Source: Chitinophaga tropicalis
GTDB lineage: Bacteria > Bacteroidota > Bacteroidia > Chitinophagales > Chitinophagaceae
Assembly: GCF_009758205.1 (NCBI RefSeq)
Contig: NZ_WRXN01000003.1
Location: 1 to 64,000, forward strand
Direction: 5' to 3'
DNA length: 64,000 bases
Shown here: positions 50,413-62,575 of the stretch, in pieces
Position numbering within the stretch: the first letter of the stretch is position 1
Layout of the letters: each line of letters opens with the position of its first letter
Translations under genes and position numbers: made by a program
The notes under the pieces: model-generated
The model's database searches: none
Told to the model about the DNA's origin: nothing
What the model saw: the letters and a program-made list of their open reading frames with translations, nothing else

Positions 50413-51336
50413 ATGGCTGCACATAACCTGGTTGTAAAGGACCTTCATGAACTATACACGATACTGGGTCTGCCGCTGGATGCGGTAGATGTTTCATCGG
50501 GGTTTACCATACATTTCCTGCAGCAGACCTTCACGGAGTTACCATTTACTTCTGTTCCTTACCGTCCTGATTACTTCAGCTTCCTTTTCATACGGGAGGC
50601 CTATGGGAGATATGCGATAGATGACCAGTGTTTTGATGTCAAACCGGGGACAGTATATTTTACCAATCCGGGCAATTACAGGGTGTTTGAATGGCACAGT
50701 ATCAAAGATGCCTGTCTCATTACCTTTAATGAAGCTTATCTGAAGGAAAATGTGCACCAGGACGTGTACAGGGATTTCTCTTTCCTGCTCACGGAAACTG
50801 TCCTGCCAAGGGTGCTTTCGGAGCAGCAGTTTGAGATGCTGCGGCAGCTGTATCAGCAGATACATACGGAGTACCTGGGACAATCGCCATACAGGAATAA
50901 GATCATCGGAAGCCTTATGGTGGTGTTGCTTCTCAAGATAAAAGAGTATTTCTTCCAGGACTATAACCCTATTTATGAAGGGAACCGCAGCTCGCAGATC
51001 GTAAAGACCTTCAGGCGTGACCTTGAGCAGCATTTCAGGGACCTTGTTGCAGGTAAGGCCGAGATGCCTCTGCGGGTGCAGGATTATGCCGATATGCAGT
51101 CGCTTCACGTCAATTACCTGTCAAGCGTTATCAGCAGTAAAACGGGTAGATCCATCAGTGCCTGGATTGCCGATAAAACTGTGGCAGAAGCCAGGGTAAT
51201 GCTGCGGAAACCCGGGATAAGCATTAAGGAAATTGCCGGCAGGCTGGGTTTCCTGGAAGCCTCTCATTTCAGTAATTATTTTAAGAAACATACTTCTGTG
51301 AGCCCTGCGGAATACCGGAAACAACATGCGTCCTGA
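50413..51336 (+). CDS. AraC-type regulator
   Basis: 307 residues: an N-terminal cupin-like sensor region (about 20-160, YRPDYFSFLFIREAYGRYAIDDQ) and a C-terminal AraC domain (about 205-304) with the two helix-turn-helix units VNYLSSVISSKTGRSISAWI and KEIAGRLGFLEASHFSNYFKKHTSVSPAEYR. The SDR gene starts 102 bases after its stop; in many Bacteroidota this AraC type sits beside the SDR it controls. Confidence 0.92.
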   Translation: MAAHNLVVKDLHELYTILGLPLDAVDVSSGFTIHFLQQTFTELPFTSVPYRPDYFSFLFIREAYGRYAIDDQCFDVKPGTVYFTNPGNYRVFEWHSIKDACLITFNEAYLKENVHQDVYRDFSFLLTETVLPRVLSEQQFEMLRQLYQQIHTEYLGQSPYRNKIIGSLMVVLLLKIKEYFFQDYNPIYEGNRSSQIVKTFRRDLEQHFRDLVAGKAEMPLRVQDYADMQSLHVNYLSSVISSKTGRSISAWIADKTVAEARVMLRKPGISIKEIAGRLGFLEASHFSNYFKKHTSVSPAEYRKQHAS

Positions 51337-51438
51337 GCTATTCTGAGAAATTTGTAACTCCTGCTATGATCCTTGTACGTTGCAGGAACTGTTCAGGAGT
51401 GATCTTTGTATTGTTAAATCAAACAGAAGAAAACGACC

Positions 51439-52179
51439 ATGAACTCGCTTAAAGACAAAGTAATACTGGTAACAGGTGCGTCAAGGGGAATAGGTGCAAC
51501 AGTAGCCAGGCACCTGGCAGAAGCAGGAGCTAAAGTAATTGTTAACTATGCCGGCAGCCAGGAAGCTGCGCAGCAAACAACAGAGGCTATCCGGCTGGCC
51601 GGTGGCGACGCTATTGCCCTGCAGGCGGACGTGAGCAATGCACAGCAGGTAAAGGAGATGTTTGATACGGCCATCGGGCATTATGGTAAGATAGATGTGC
51701 TGGTGAACAATGCCGGTATTATGATCACCAAACTTATCAAGGATACTACAGATGAAGAATTTACCCGGCAGTTCGAAGTGAATGTCAGGGGGACATTTAA
51801 CACGCTTCGCGAAGCTGCTACCAGGCTTGCAGATGGCGGGACTATCATCAACTTCTCATCCTCCACTACCCGTTTAATGTTGCCTGCCTATGGTATCTAT
51901 GTAGCTACCAAGGGAGCCGTGGAGCAACTGACCCGTGTATTTGCCAAAGAGGTAGGCGCACGCGGTATTAATGTGAATGCCGTTCTTCCCGGCCCCACCA
52001 ATACAGAGCTGTTTACCAACGGAAAATCGCAGGAGCTGATAGACAGGCTGGCAGCGCTGAATGCATTTAACCGGCTGGCGGAACCTGAAGATATTGCCAA
52101 AGTAGTGGTTTTCCTGGCAGGCGATGAAGCCAAATGGATCAGCGGACAGACTATCGGTCTTAATGGAGCTATGGCATGA
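51439..52179 (+). CDS. SDR-family oxidoreductase
   Basis: 246 residues, classical SDR: TGASRGIG nucleotide-binding loop, NNAG, catalytic Ser in INFSSSTT, and YVATK (Tyr-x-x-x-Lys). Highest resemblance is to 3-oxoacyl-ACP reductase-like proteins, but isolated SDR genes next to an AraC regulator usually reduce small ketones or sugars. The NADP preference is suggested by the Ser-Arg pair in the Gly loop. Confidence 0.92.
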   Translation: MNSLKDKVILVTGASRGIGATVARHLAEAGAKVIVNYAGSQEAAQQTTEAIRLAGGDAIALQADVSNAQQVKEMFDTAIGHYGKIDVLVNNAGIMITKLIKDTTDEEFTRQFEVNVRGTFNTLREAATRLADGGTIINFSSSTTRLMLPAYGIYVATKGAVEQLTRVFAKEVGARGINVNAVLPGPTNTELFTNGKSQELIDRLAALNAFNRLAEPEDIAKVVVFLAGDEAKWISGQTIGLNGAMA

Positions 52180-52286
52180 TCCGGGAGTACCGGAAAGCCG
52201 GTAGATAGATTATCCCTGTATACAGGTAGTTGAAGAGATCAGAATAGTTTTTATTTTTAGGGCATAAACTAACCATAGTGAACAAC

Positions 52287-53600
52287 ATGATGTTTAAGCG
52301 TTTTAAGCCCTGTCTGATCTCTGCGGCGCTGCTCATTGTGGCCTTGACAGCGGGTAAGGCCCAGACGGTCCTGGTACCTGGGGAGAATGTATTTGACAAG
52401 AAATTTATTAAGAACAGCACCTATGAAATGGCCTGCTATGCCAATATTAACGGGCAGGATATGGAGGTAAGCTCTTTTAATATACAGATCATCCACGATA
52501 GTAAAACACTCGCAGTTTACACTACTTTGCGGATGACTGGCGCGAAGGAGCTTTCTATGGATACCAGCATCGCTGACTGGAATACATTTAAGCCTATATA
52601 CCGTTCTTCTTCCAACCAGACCCGGGATATGGTACTACATTTCGGTAAAGAGGTGACCGGTTATTACTATGATAAGCAGAACAAAAAAAGATATCCTGTT
52701 AAAGACCCGGTTAACAGCGGCAGTTTCTTTGACAGCTATGCCTATCCTTATATATTGGGTTTATTGCCACTTACAACCGGATATAAAAATGATATAGCAG
52801 TATATGATTTTAAACCGGAAAATAGTACCAACACCAAGGTAGCACGTATTGAAGAGGTAAAGAGCAATTTATATAAAAGTAACCTGACAGACGATCATAA
52901 AGTATGGCAGGTGAGTATTTTTGAAGAAGCTACGAATGACAGGTATCTGTATTACATAGACAAAGATACCCGCCGTTTATGGAAAATTGTGATACAGACC
53001 AGGGGGCAGCAGCTGGTGCTTGTTGACAAGGAGATAGACTATAATCCTTTTACCACCCGTTTTGATAAGGCGCAGACGCTTAAAATGGTGACATCAGGTA
53101 ATTCAATTATACTGGGGCAGGCTTTTGCGAGGGATAATCAGAATACCGGTGTATTAAGGAAAATGGCTGTCGCTAACATTAACAAGAAACAATATGCCCG
53201 CGCTGGTACGTCGGTGGTCCTGATCCCTTATACTCCTTTCTTTAAAGAGTGGATAAAACTGAATAAGGAATCGAGGAAAAAGGGTAAGTCCATACCTCTT
53301 CCCGAAGAAGCTGCGGAATGTATTAAGGTGGCAACGGTATACGATGATGACGGACATTTTGAATTTACCAGCCTGATGCCCGGAGAATATTTATTGTATA
53401 CTGAATTCGGGTATACTCATAAAGCCAGCAGAACAGAAATTACGGGATATACAGATACCTATATCAATGGCATATTCCAGGGTACAAGCCCTAATACTAC
53501 CACTTATAACTATAATACGACCGAATCGGCAGCTATTCAGAAGACAATAACTATTAAAGCTGACGGAGAGAAGGCAGAGGTAAAGCTGAGGCAATTATAA
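52287..53600 (+). CDS. exported protein of unknown function
   Basis: About 437 residues. The frame opens with a GTG at 52278, but ATG codons at 52287 and 52290 give a standard signal peptide (FKPCLISAALLIVALTAGKAQ). Residues 40-270 look like one beta-rich domain (many alternating hydrophobic segments, YLYYIDKDTRRLWKIVIQTRG) in the style of DUF3108-type barrels; 270-437 contains a CarboxypepD_reg-like beta-sandwich (VATVYDDDGHFEFTSLMPGEYLLYTEFGY). No enzyme motif seen. Confidence 0.75.
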   Translation: MMFKRFKPCLISAALLIVALTAGKAQTVLVPGENVFDKKFIKNSTYEMACYANINGQDMEVSSFNIQIIHDSKTLAVYTTLRMTGAKELSMDTSIADWNTFKPIYRSSSNQTRDMVLHFGKEVTGYYYDKQNKKRYPVKDPVNSGSFFDSYAYPYILGLLPLTTGYKNDIAVYDFKPENSTNTKVARIEEVKSNLYKSNLTDDHKVWQVSIFEEATNDRYLYYIDKDTRRLWKIVIQTRGQQLVLVDKEIDYNPFTTRFDKAQTLKMVTSGNSIILGQAFARDNQNTGVLRKMAVANINKKQYARAGTSVVLIPYTPFFKEWIKLNKESRKKGKSIPLPEEAAECIKVATVYDDDGHFEFTSLMPGEYLLYTEFGYTHKASRTEITGYTDTYINGIFQGTSPNTTTYNYNTTESAAIQKTITIKADGEKAEVKLRQL

Positions 53601-53630
53601 TAACAGAGAAGGACGTTTAGTAAATTATAG

Positions 53631-53661
53631 AAAGACCTCATCACCTGGTGATGAGGTCTTT
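53631..53661. terminator. bidirectional terminator
   Basis: AAAGACCTCATCACC / GGTGATGAGGTCTTT, almost no loop, between convergent genes. Confidence 0.8.
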
Positions 53662-53668
53662 TGTTTGT

Positions 53669-54205
53669 TTATTCAAAGAATGCTCCGGGGTATTCTACAA
53701 TACCTTTTGTATCCCCGAATGTATCCGGGTTCAGTACTTTGACCATACAGTTCTCGTCCGGTACATCAAACGGGAGTTTGATACCATATTGTACGGTGGG
53801 TACATAGCCGAACCTGGGATAGTAGTCTGCATGTCCGAGCAGAATAACAGAACTATATCCTAAATTATCAGCTATATGATGAGCATGCTCTATTAAACTT
53901 CTGCCGATCCCTTTATTCTGAAATGCAGGGTGTACTGCAACAGGAGCCAGCGCTAAGGAAAGGAATTGCCTGATACCGTCTTTAACAGCTAACCTGGTGA
54001 GCAGGATATAACCTGCTATCTGACCATCAATTTCTGCTACTAAAGAGAGCTCTGGTATGAAAGCATCTGAGTTCCTTAACCGTTCAACTAAATATTGTTC
54101 CTTGTGATCGGAATGCTCCATTGCTGCGAAGGCTTCTTTTACCAGGTTGAAGACTGCTTTATGATCTTTTGTTTCTTCCTGGCGAATAATTAAATGACTA
54201 TTCAT
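53669..54205 (-). CDS. GNAT-family N-acetyltransferase (YhbS-like)
   Basis: 178 residues from the ATG at 54205 (another ATG at 54220 is possible). Acetyl-CoA loop in VHPAFQNKGIGRSLIEHAH, followed by VILLGHADYYPRFGY, which is typical of YhbS-type GNATs. Substrate unknown. Confidence 0.88.
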   Translation of the reverse strand: MNSHLIIRQEETKDHKAVFNLVKEAFAAMEHSDHKEQYLVERLRNSDAFIPELSLVAEIDGQIAGYILLTRLAVKDGIRQFLSLALAPVAVHPAFQNKGIGRSLIEHAHHIADNLGYSSVILLGHADYYPRFGYVPTVQYGIKLPFDVPDENCMVKVLNPDTFGDTKGIVEYPGAFFE

Positions 54206-54257
54206 TGTATTAAAATACATTACGTTAATATTAAAAATATATGGAAATAGAAAAACA

Positions 54258-54318
54258 AGGTCATAGGAGATTATGACCTGAATGAGATAGCCCTGGGAGG
54301 AGGGCGTTATGCTATCTC
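54258..54318. repeat. two adjacent hairpins in gene-free region
   Basis: AGGTCATA-GGAGAT-TATGACCT (54258-54279) is followed after four bases by GAGATAGC (54284-54291) pairing with GCTATCTC (54311-54318), with an inner CCT/AGG. No T run. They lie 40 bases upstream of the GNAT start on its minus-strand side, so could be regulatory DNA or an RNA leader. Confidence 0.45.
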
Positions 54319-54648
54319 AGAAAGAGAGTATATGCGGGATGTTGATAACATGGGGTAAATATAAGGTTTATTTCCAAGCTTTATATGGATTTAGAAATCT
54401 CTATATTTATCTTCAGATAAAATACTTAATTTCATCAGGAAATTTGTTACCAGAATCAAAATAACCAGGTACCCAAACCTATATTTCATAACCCTAATCC
54501 ACAAACTTTTCATGCTATGAATGCCCCTTAGCAATGCGTGTATGCACTTTTTGATGCAGCCCCTTATTATTCCCTGCAGTTCCTTGCCTGGATTATGCTC
54601 CAGGTATAATGACCTGCATTCATCATTAAATCATAAAATCTTATCTGA
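54319..54648. other. gene-free upstream region of second protease
   Basis: 330 AT-rich bases without a credible frame. CCTGGA-TTATGC-TCCAGG (54587-54604) is a perfect inverted repeat 44 bases before the protease ATG, next to TATAATGA, and may be an operator. Confidence 0.4.
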
Positions 54649-55869
54649 ATGAAAAAAATTGTTTTCATCTCCCGCTATTTTGCCATATTATCAGTGATAT
54701 CCGTCCTTTTGTTTTCCTGTAAAAAAAATGAGATCACTCCACAGAAACCTGATAGTGAAAGCAACCCTGTCTTAAGTTATATTAAAAAGTTAGGTTACAA
54801 TGATGGCCAGATTAAAGACATTGGTGATGAATATCTTGTTGATGGCGACATCCTGTTCAGCAAGAACAGTAATCCTGATCTTTCCATTGCTGACGGCCCG
54901 AAAGCTGAGCAATACGGTACGGCCAATTATGTTGGTTATGATGTACAGCCGAATATCCTTGTATATGTTGATGCTTCCATGAATGCCTATTTAAGCGAAA
55001 TTAACGGCGCCATTGCTTTGTGGAATAATGTAATCAATTGCAGGGTTAAATTTGCTATTACCACCGCATCAACAGCAGCGCAGATCCGTATCACCAATGC
55101 CAATCTGGGTTCAGGTGTTTGTGGTGCCGCTTATTTCCCTGTAAATGGTCAGCCTGGTGGTTTAGTCAGGATCAATATTAACCAGATTGCTGGTAATTCC
55201 TTTGCACAAAGGCAACGTACCATTGCGCATGAACTGGGGCATTGCATTGGCTTCAGGCATACTAACTGGCAGTCAGGCGAGCCTCAGTCAGGCGTTTTAA
55301 GTGACAATGGCGCTTACTTTGATGCTATGCACATATTGGGTACTCCTACCGGCGGTGATCCGAATTCTATCATGAATGGTGGTCAATGTGGTAGTGGGGC
55401 CACTACGCTCTCAAGCTTTGATATACTGGCTGTGCAGTTCTTATACCCAGCCAATCCTCCGGTAGCGGGAACGGTACCTGTATTCCGCTATTATTCCAGG
55501 GCTACATGGGATGACCATTTTTATACTACCTATTTAGGCGAGCTTGGAAACGGAGCGAATAATGACTATATCTTTGAGGGTATTGGCTTCTTTGCTTTCC
55601 CTAACCAGGTAGCTAATTCAATACCTGTTTACCGCTGGTATCTGCCACAGAGCGGAGATCACTTCTATACAGCTAATCCAAATGAAATCCCGTCAGGTAA
55701 CTATGAAGGAATAGCTTTCTATGCTTATTCATCAGCTATCAATGGTGCAGTACCGGTACACAGGTATTATAATGGTTCATTTGACGACCATTTTTATACT
55801 AAGAATCAAAATGAAATGTCAACCATACCTGGTTATACGTATGAAGGCATTGGCTGGTATGCTTATTAG
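54649..55869 (+). CDS. M57-type metalloprotease lipoprotein with DUF5648 repeats
   Basis: 406 residues. Lipoprotein signal (Cys24 in LFSC), propeptide-like segment (40-85) similar to that of the protease at 24983, catalytic domain with HELGHCIGFRH (H194, E195, H198, H204) and SIMNGGQC, then three repeats from about 278 on, each with a HFYT motif and an EGIxFxA motif (DUF5648). The repeat domain resembles carbohydrate- or surface-binding modules found at the ends of secreted proteins. Probably attacks an extracellular protein target. Confidence 0.88.
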   Translation: MKKIVFISRYFAILSVISVLLFSCKKNEITPQKPDSESNPVLSYIKKLGYNDGQIKDIGDEYLVDGDILFSKNSNPDLSIADGPKAEQYGTANYVGYDVQPNILVYVDASMNAYLSEINGAIALWNNVINCRVKFAITTASTAAQIRITNANLGSGVCGAAYFPVNGQPGGLVRININQIAGNSFAQRQRTIAHELGHCIGFRHTNWQSGEPQSGVLSDNGAYFDAMHILGTPTGGDPNSIMNGGQCGSGATTLSSFDILAVQFLYPANPPVAGTVPVFRYYSRATWDDHFYTTYLGELGNGANNDYIFEGIGFFAFPNQVANSIPVYRWYLPQSGDHFYTANPNEIPSGNYEGIAFYAYSSAINGAVPVHRYYNGSFDDHFYTKNQNEMSTIPGYTYEGIGWYAY

Positions 55870-55897
55870 TTAATTGAAGGTAGGATACCTGGAAGAG

Positions 55898-55924
55898 AAG
55901 CCCTTGAGTATTCAAGGGCTTTTT
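55898..55924 (+). terminator. terminator of protease gene
   Basis: AAGCCCTTGA / TCAAGGGCTT, loop GTAT, then TTT. Confidence 0.75.
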
Positions 55925-55986
55925 GTTATGGTAAAATGAGCCCCCTTTTCTGTAATTTTAGGCATTTACCATGAACCTGCTGACCA

Positions 55987-56550
55987 ATGGATATTGACGC
56001 TATCATTGATAACGTATACATGTTGCCGGAAAAGTCGAAAGACCGGCTGAAAGAAAATATTTCGGAAGCTGCTTATGCCAGAGGTCATTTCCTGTTCAAA
56101 GCAAATAAGATCAGTTCCGATATCTATTTTATCAGAGAAGGGATTGTGCGCGCTTATGCAGAAACTGCTGATAGTGAGGTTACCTTCTGGTTCGGCAAAG
56201 AAGGGGATACTGTTATTTCCATGAAAAGTTATGTGTATGACCAGAAAGGATACGAGAACATACAGCTGCTGGAGCCTTGTAAATTATATAAGATGAAAAC
56301 GGAAGACCTGCGTAAGCTCTTCCTGGAAGATATTCATATTGCCAACTGGGGGAGGAGATTTGCGGAGCAGGAGCTGATAAAAGTAGAAGAACGTCTTATC
56401 TTCAGGCAATGCAGAACAGCTATGGAACGCTATAAGGAGCTAATGACCAGTGACCCTGAGTTGTTGCAACGGGTCCAGCTGGGGCATATTGCATCTTATC
56501 TTGGTATGACTCAGGTCAGCCTGAGCAGGATCAGGGCTGAATTAAAATAG
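55987..56550 (+). CDS. Crp/Fnr-type regulator
   Basis: 187 residues: cyclic-nucleotide-binding-like beta-roll (about 20-115, FLFKANKISSDIYFIREGIVRAY) and a C-terminal winged helix (LGHIASYLGMTQVSLSRIRAEL). The cNMP phosphate-binding signature is degenerate, so the ligand may differ or be absent. An SMR transporter gene follows after 73 bases and is its probable target. Confidence 0.9.
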   Translation: MDIDAIIDNVYMLPEKSKDRLKENISEAAYARGHFLFKANKISSDIYFIREGIVRAYAETADSEVTFWFGKEGDTVISMKSYVYDQKGYENIQLLEPCKLYKMKTEDLRKLFLEDIHIANWGRRFAEQELIKVEERLIFRQCRTAMERYKELMTSDPELLQRVQLGHIASYLGMTQVSLSRIRAELK

Positions 56551-56623
56551 CTCTCTTTTTTATCATTTGTAAAATTTTTCCAGCTTCAAACTTGCGACCT
56601 TGCAGGTATAAAATTATTTAACT

Positions 56624-56950
56624 GTGAACTGGATCATTTTAATCATCGCTGGCTTGTTTGAAGTAGCATTCACTTCCAGCCTGGGAAAAGCAAAGACATC
56701 GGAAGGTATTGCAATGTATTTATGGTATGGCGCCTTCCTGGTTTCATTAGTGGTGAGTATGCTTTTATTGATGAAAGCAACACAAACGCTGCCGTTGGGT
56801 ACAGCTTATGCTGTATGGACTGGTATCGGCGCTGTGGGTACTGCCCTGATGGGCATTTTGTTATTTAACGAACCTGCTCATTTCTGGAGGTTGTTCTTTG
56901 TATCTACCCTGATAGGGTCTATTATTGGGTTAAAGGCGGTTTCTTATTAG
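56624..56950 (+). CDS. SMR-family transporter, SugE/Gdx type
   Basis: 108 residues, four membrane helices; Glu13 in the first helix (AGLFEVAF) is the proton/substrate site and TAYAVWTGIGAVGTALMGI is the SugE/Gdx signature. Gdx proteins export guanidinium; others export quaternary ammonium. The start is a GTG: family proteins begin MNWIILIIAG, matching exactly here, and no ATG is available. No guanidine riboswitch was seen upstream. Confidence 0.9.
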   Translation: MNWIILIIAGLFEVAFTSSLGKAKTSEGIAMYLWYGAFLVSLVVSMLLLMKATQTLPLGTAYAVWTGIGAVGTALMGILLFNEPAHFWRLFFVSTLIGSIIGLKAVSY

Positions 56951-57005
56951 GAATTTACAAAGAAAGGCAATAATTTAAACAGCTGATAAACCCGAAATCA
57001 ACGAT

Positions 57006-57560
57006 ATGAAACTAATACAGCTCCTTTTTATTGCCCTTATCATCTTTGCAAATTGTACAGCTCAAAAGAAAACTTCCACCATTACCGGTGGGGAGTATGA
57101 TAAGAATAAGAACCAGACGAACTACTTTGTTTTACCTTATGGCTCGGCTTCGATTCCTGGCAAGTGGGTTAAGACAAGATATAATGAAATAAGTAAGCAG
57201 CAGTTTTTAGAAAGTGATGATAGTATAACAATTGCGATAGCTTTTACAGCTATAAGTGCTTATGAATTCAATAAGAGAAAAGCTAAGAAAGGGTTTGAAT
57301 TTACCAAAGCGTTTTATGAATGGGACTCGGAATATTATGTGAATACTGTTAAACTCAACCAGGAGAAGGTTGAATCCGATGAAGAACGAAATTATATTAT
57401 CTGGAGAGCATTTGGTGAGGTTAATAACGCAACTGTTGATACGTATTTCCTGTTTGGAGAGAAAAACGGGGCTGCAAGAAATTTTTCTATAATGATAACA
57501 GATAAATGGACCAGAGAAGAGAAAATTAAGTTTCTTAAAGAGTTGTATTTAGGGAAATAA
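57006..57560 (+). CDS. small lipoprotein, unassigned
   Basis: 184 residues with a lipoprotein signal (IIFANC, Cys17). The mature part mixes beta strands and a charged helix (YEFNKRKAKKGFEFTKAFYEWD) and ends in an NFSIMITDKWTREEKIKFLKELY segment. No recognised family. Followed after 18 bases by a DUF4440-type gene with which it may share a transcript. Confidence 0.65.
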   Translation: MKLIQLLFIALIIFANCTAQKKTSTITGGEYDKNKNQTNYFVLPYGSASIPGKWVKTRYNEISKQQFLESDDSITIAIAFTAISAYEFNKRKAKKGFEFTKAFYEWDSEYYVNTVKLNQEKVESDEERNYIIWRAFGEVNNATVDTYFLFGEKNGAARNFSIMITDKWTREEKIKFLKELYLGK

Positions 57561-57578
57561 ATATAAAGCAAGACCGGA

Positions 57579-58055
57579 ATGGCAAAGAGAATATTAGCGA
57601 CAGCGACAATCATTGTTGTCGCTTTTTTAAAAACATATGGACAAGCACAGGATGAGCTGTATAAAGAGATCTATAAACAAGACAGCATTTTCTTCAGCGC
57701 GTTTAATAAATGTGATACTGTTACTTATAAGAAATTTCTAACCAGTGATTTTGAGTTTTATCATGACTTAGGCGGACTGCATTACTTAGAAGAAGAAATG
57801 CAATCAATGAGGGAAATGTGTGCAAGGAATTCACATATACGCCGGGAGCTTAATAAGAATTCTCTGGAGGTTCATAAACTTGGGGAGAATGGTGCTTTGG
57901 AAATTGGTGTTCATAGTTTTTATCATACTAATCCAGGGCAAGCGGAACATATAAGCGGGACGTATAAGTTTGTTCAGGTGTGGCAGAAAAAGGATAACGT
58001 CTGGAGGCTTTCAAGGGTTATAAGTTATGATCATGGGAAGATGAATAATGATTAA
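57579..58055 (+). CDS. DUF4440 / NTF2-like exported protein
   Basis: 158 residues with a signal peptide (about 1-22, ending YGQAQ) and an NTF2-like cone fold of the DUF4440 family: FFSAFNKCDTVTYKKFLTSDFEFYHDLGG, then HISGTYKFVQVWQKKDNVWRLSRVISYDH. Such domains bind small ligands or act as isomerase-like pockets; function unknown. Confidence 0.85.
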   Translation: MAKRILATATIIVVAFLKTYGQAQDELYKEIYKQDSIFFSAFNKCDTVTYKKFLTSDFEFYHDLGGLHYLEEEMQSMREMCARNSHIRRELNKNSLEVHKLGENGALEIGVHSFYHTNPGQAEHISGTYKFVQVWQKKDNVWRLSRVISYDHGKMNND

Positions 58056-58088
58056 GGATATGCTGATGGTGTTTATAAAGAATAAAAT

Positions 58089-58125
58089 AAAAGCCGCGTG
58101 AATCATATGATTTTCGCGGCTTTTT
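58089..58125. terminator. bidirectional terminator
   Basis: AAAAGCCGCG / CGCGGCTTTT with an inner AATCATATGATT palindrome, between convergent genes. Confidence 0.75.
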
Positions 58126-58161
58126 ATATTGTTTATTTTATTGTATTCTGAAATATAGCTT

Positions 58162-61244
<3,083 letters not shown>

Positions 61245-61264
61245 TTTATGTCTTATTGAGTAAA

Positions 61265-61283
61265 TATCTTAGTTGCTAAGATA
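61265..61283. promoter_or_regulatory. MarR operator
   Basis: TATCTTAG-TTG-CTAAGATA is a perfect inverted repeat (8-base arms), 21 bases before the marR ATG, typical length and place for a MarR dimer site. Confidence 0.75.
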
Positions 61284-61520
61284 ATATTAATTATCCGGAA
61301 TCTTCAAATAATTTGGGAAGACAGGGGGCTGTGCAGCAGCGGGAACGAAGGAGCAATGTTGAATAGAAAGTGTTTGATTTTCAATACATACAACTGCAGG
61401 TTGTTAAAAAGCAACCATAAGTAGTGTGATTGCAACTAACAGGAGTGGCATTTTTGCTGATTGTAGAAATGACCGGAATAACTTTGCTGTATCGAAAAAA
61501 ATAAAACAAAAACAGTACAT

Positions 61521-62465
61521 ATGGATACTAAGATCCTTGGCGGCAAAATTGCCAAAGCACGAAAAGAAAAAAATATGTCTCAGGCGCAGCTTGCCCAACT
61601 CTTATTTATTAGTCCGCAGGCAATTGGAAAATGGGAGCGGGGAGAGTCTATCCCGGATATTGTTACTTTTAACCGGCTCGCGGAGATTTTGGGTGTTGAC
61701 CTCAACTATTTTTCAGAAAATTTTCAATCTGCAGACGTTGAAACCGTTTTTAAGATGGCGATTGAAGGTGCTGGCGACAATGAGCAAACGGAGCAGGAAG
61801 TGGAGAACTTCTCCCGTTCGTCAGAACAGCAGTTATTGACAAACTTTAGCGGGAGTAACCTGTCTGAGAGTGACTTCGCGGGTGTTACGGCACATAAAAC
61901 GAAATTTAAAGGGAGTGCATTGCGGGGTTCCAATTTTGCCGGTGCGGACCTGACTGGCAGCTTGTTTAGTGGCAGCGATGTGCGGGAAGCTAATTTCGAT
62001 GGAGCGAACCTGACAGATTGTACCCTGTCTGCCAGTGACCTTTCAGATGCAAGTTTCAATAAGAGCATTCTTGTCCGCACTGAATTCAGCAAGTCCGGAC
62101 TTACCGGTGCAAAATTCACCGGTATAGAACTGAGCGACACAAAGCTGACCATGACCGATCTTAGAAAAACGATCTTTGAAGATTGCATCTTTGACGGAGT
62201 GGACTTTACGTATTCCGATTTGCGGGGAGTATGTCTTGACGGTCAGACGTTCATTGGTGTCAAGTTTCATAATACTGCGCTGAATGAGGCTTCGTTTAAA
62301 GGTGCGACGCTCAGAAATGTGTCGTTCCGTTCGCCGTATGCCCTGACCAATAAATATTATCGTGCTATTCAGACCATCTCGTTTGACAATGCGATAATGG
62401 ATAAACTGACCTATGCAGCGCTCAAAGGCGTAGGGGCCGATCTGTCAAAAGTTACAGTTAAATAA
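61521..62465 (+). CDS. XRE helix-turn-helix fused to pentapeptide-repeat domain
   Basis: 314 residues. Residues 1-66 are an XRE/Cro-type HTH (MSQAQLAQLLFISPQAIGKWERG). After a linker, residues about 105-290 form some 30 or more pentapeptide repeats of A(D/N)LxX type (LRGSNFAGADLTG, REANFDGANLTD...), ending with a helical cap. Pentapeptide-repeat solenoids can mimic DNA and bind gyrase; joined to an HTH the protein may be a regulator whose solenoid is a dimerisation or protein-binding module. Close homologues with this layout exist in Bacteroidota and Firmicutes as far as I recall. Confidence 0.88.
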   Translation: MDTKILGGKIAKARKEKNMSQAQLAQLLFISPQAIGKWERGESIPDIVTFNRLAEILGVDLNYFSENFQSADVETVFKMAIEGAGDNEQTEQEVENFSRSSEQQLLTNFSGSNLSESDFAGVTAHKTKFKGSALRGSNFAGADLTGSLFSGSDVREANFDGANLTDCTLSASDLSDASFNKSILVRTEFSKSGLTGAKFTGIELSDTKLTMTDLRKTIFEDCIFDGVDFTYSDLRGVCLDGQTFIGVKFHNTALNEASFKGATLRNVSFRSPYALTNKYYRAIQTISFDNAIMDKLTYAALKGVGADLSKVTVK

Positions 62466-62575
62466 GATCCTACAACTTGTAGACGTCTTGTAGATGCTAC
62501 TGTAGTAGAGGTGTAGTTGCATGAAAATAGGCAAAACGGTACAGGCTATATATTTTTGGGATCTAAACGCAGAGA

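Noticed and set aside
56551..56623. Guanidine riboswitch before the SMR gene
   Set aside because: The 73-base gap shows no guanidine-I, -II or -III motif and is too short for guanidine-I.
61426..61839. Alternative plus frame overlapping the XRE-pentapeptide gene
   Set aside because: The frame used at 61521 carries the HTH and repeats; the alternative has no recognisable domain.
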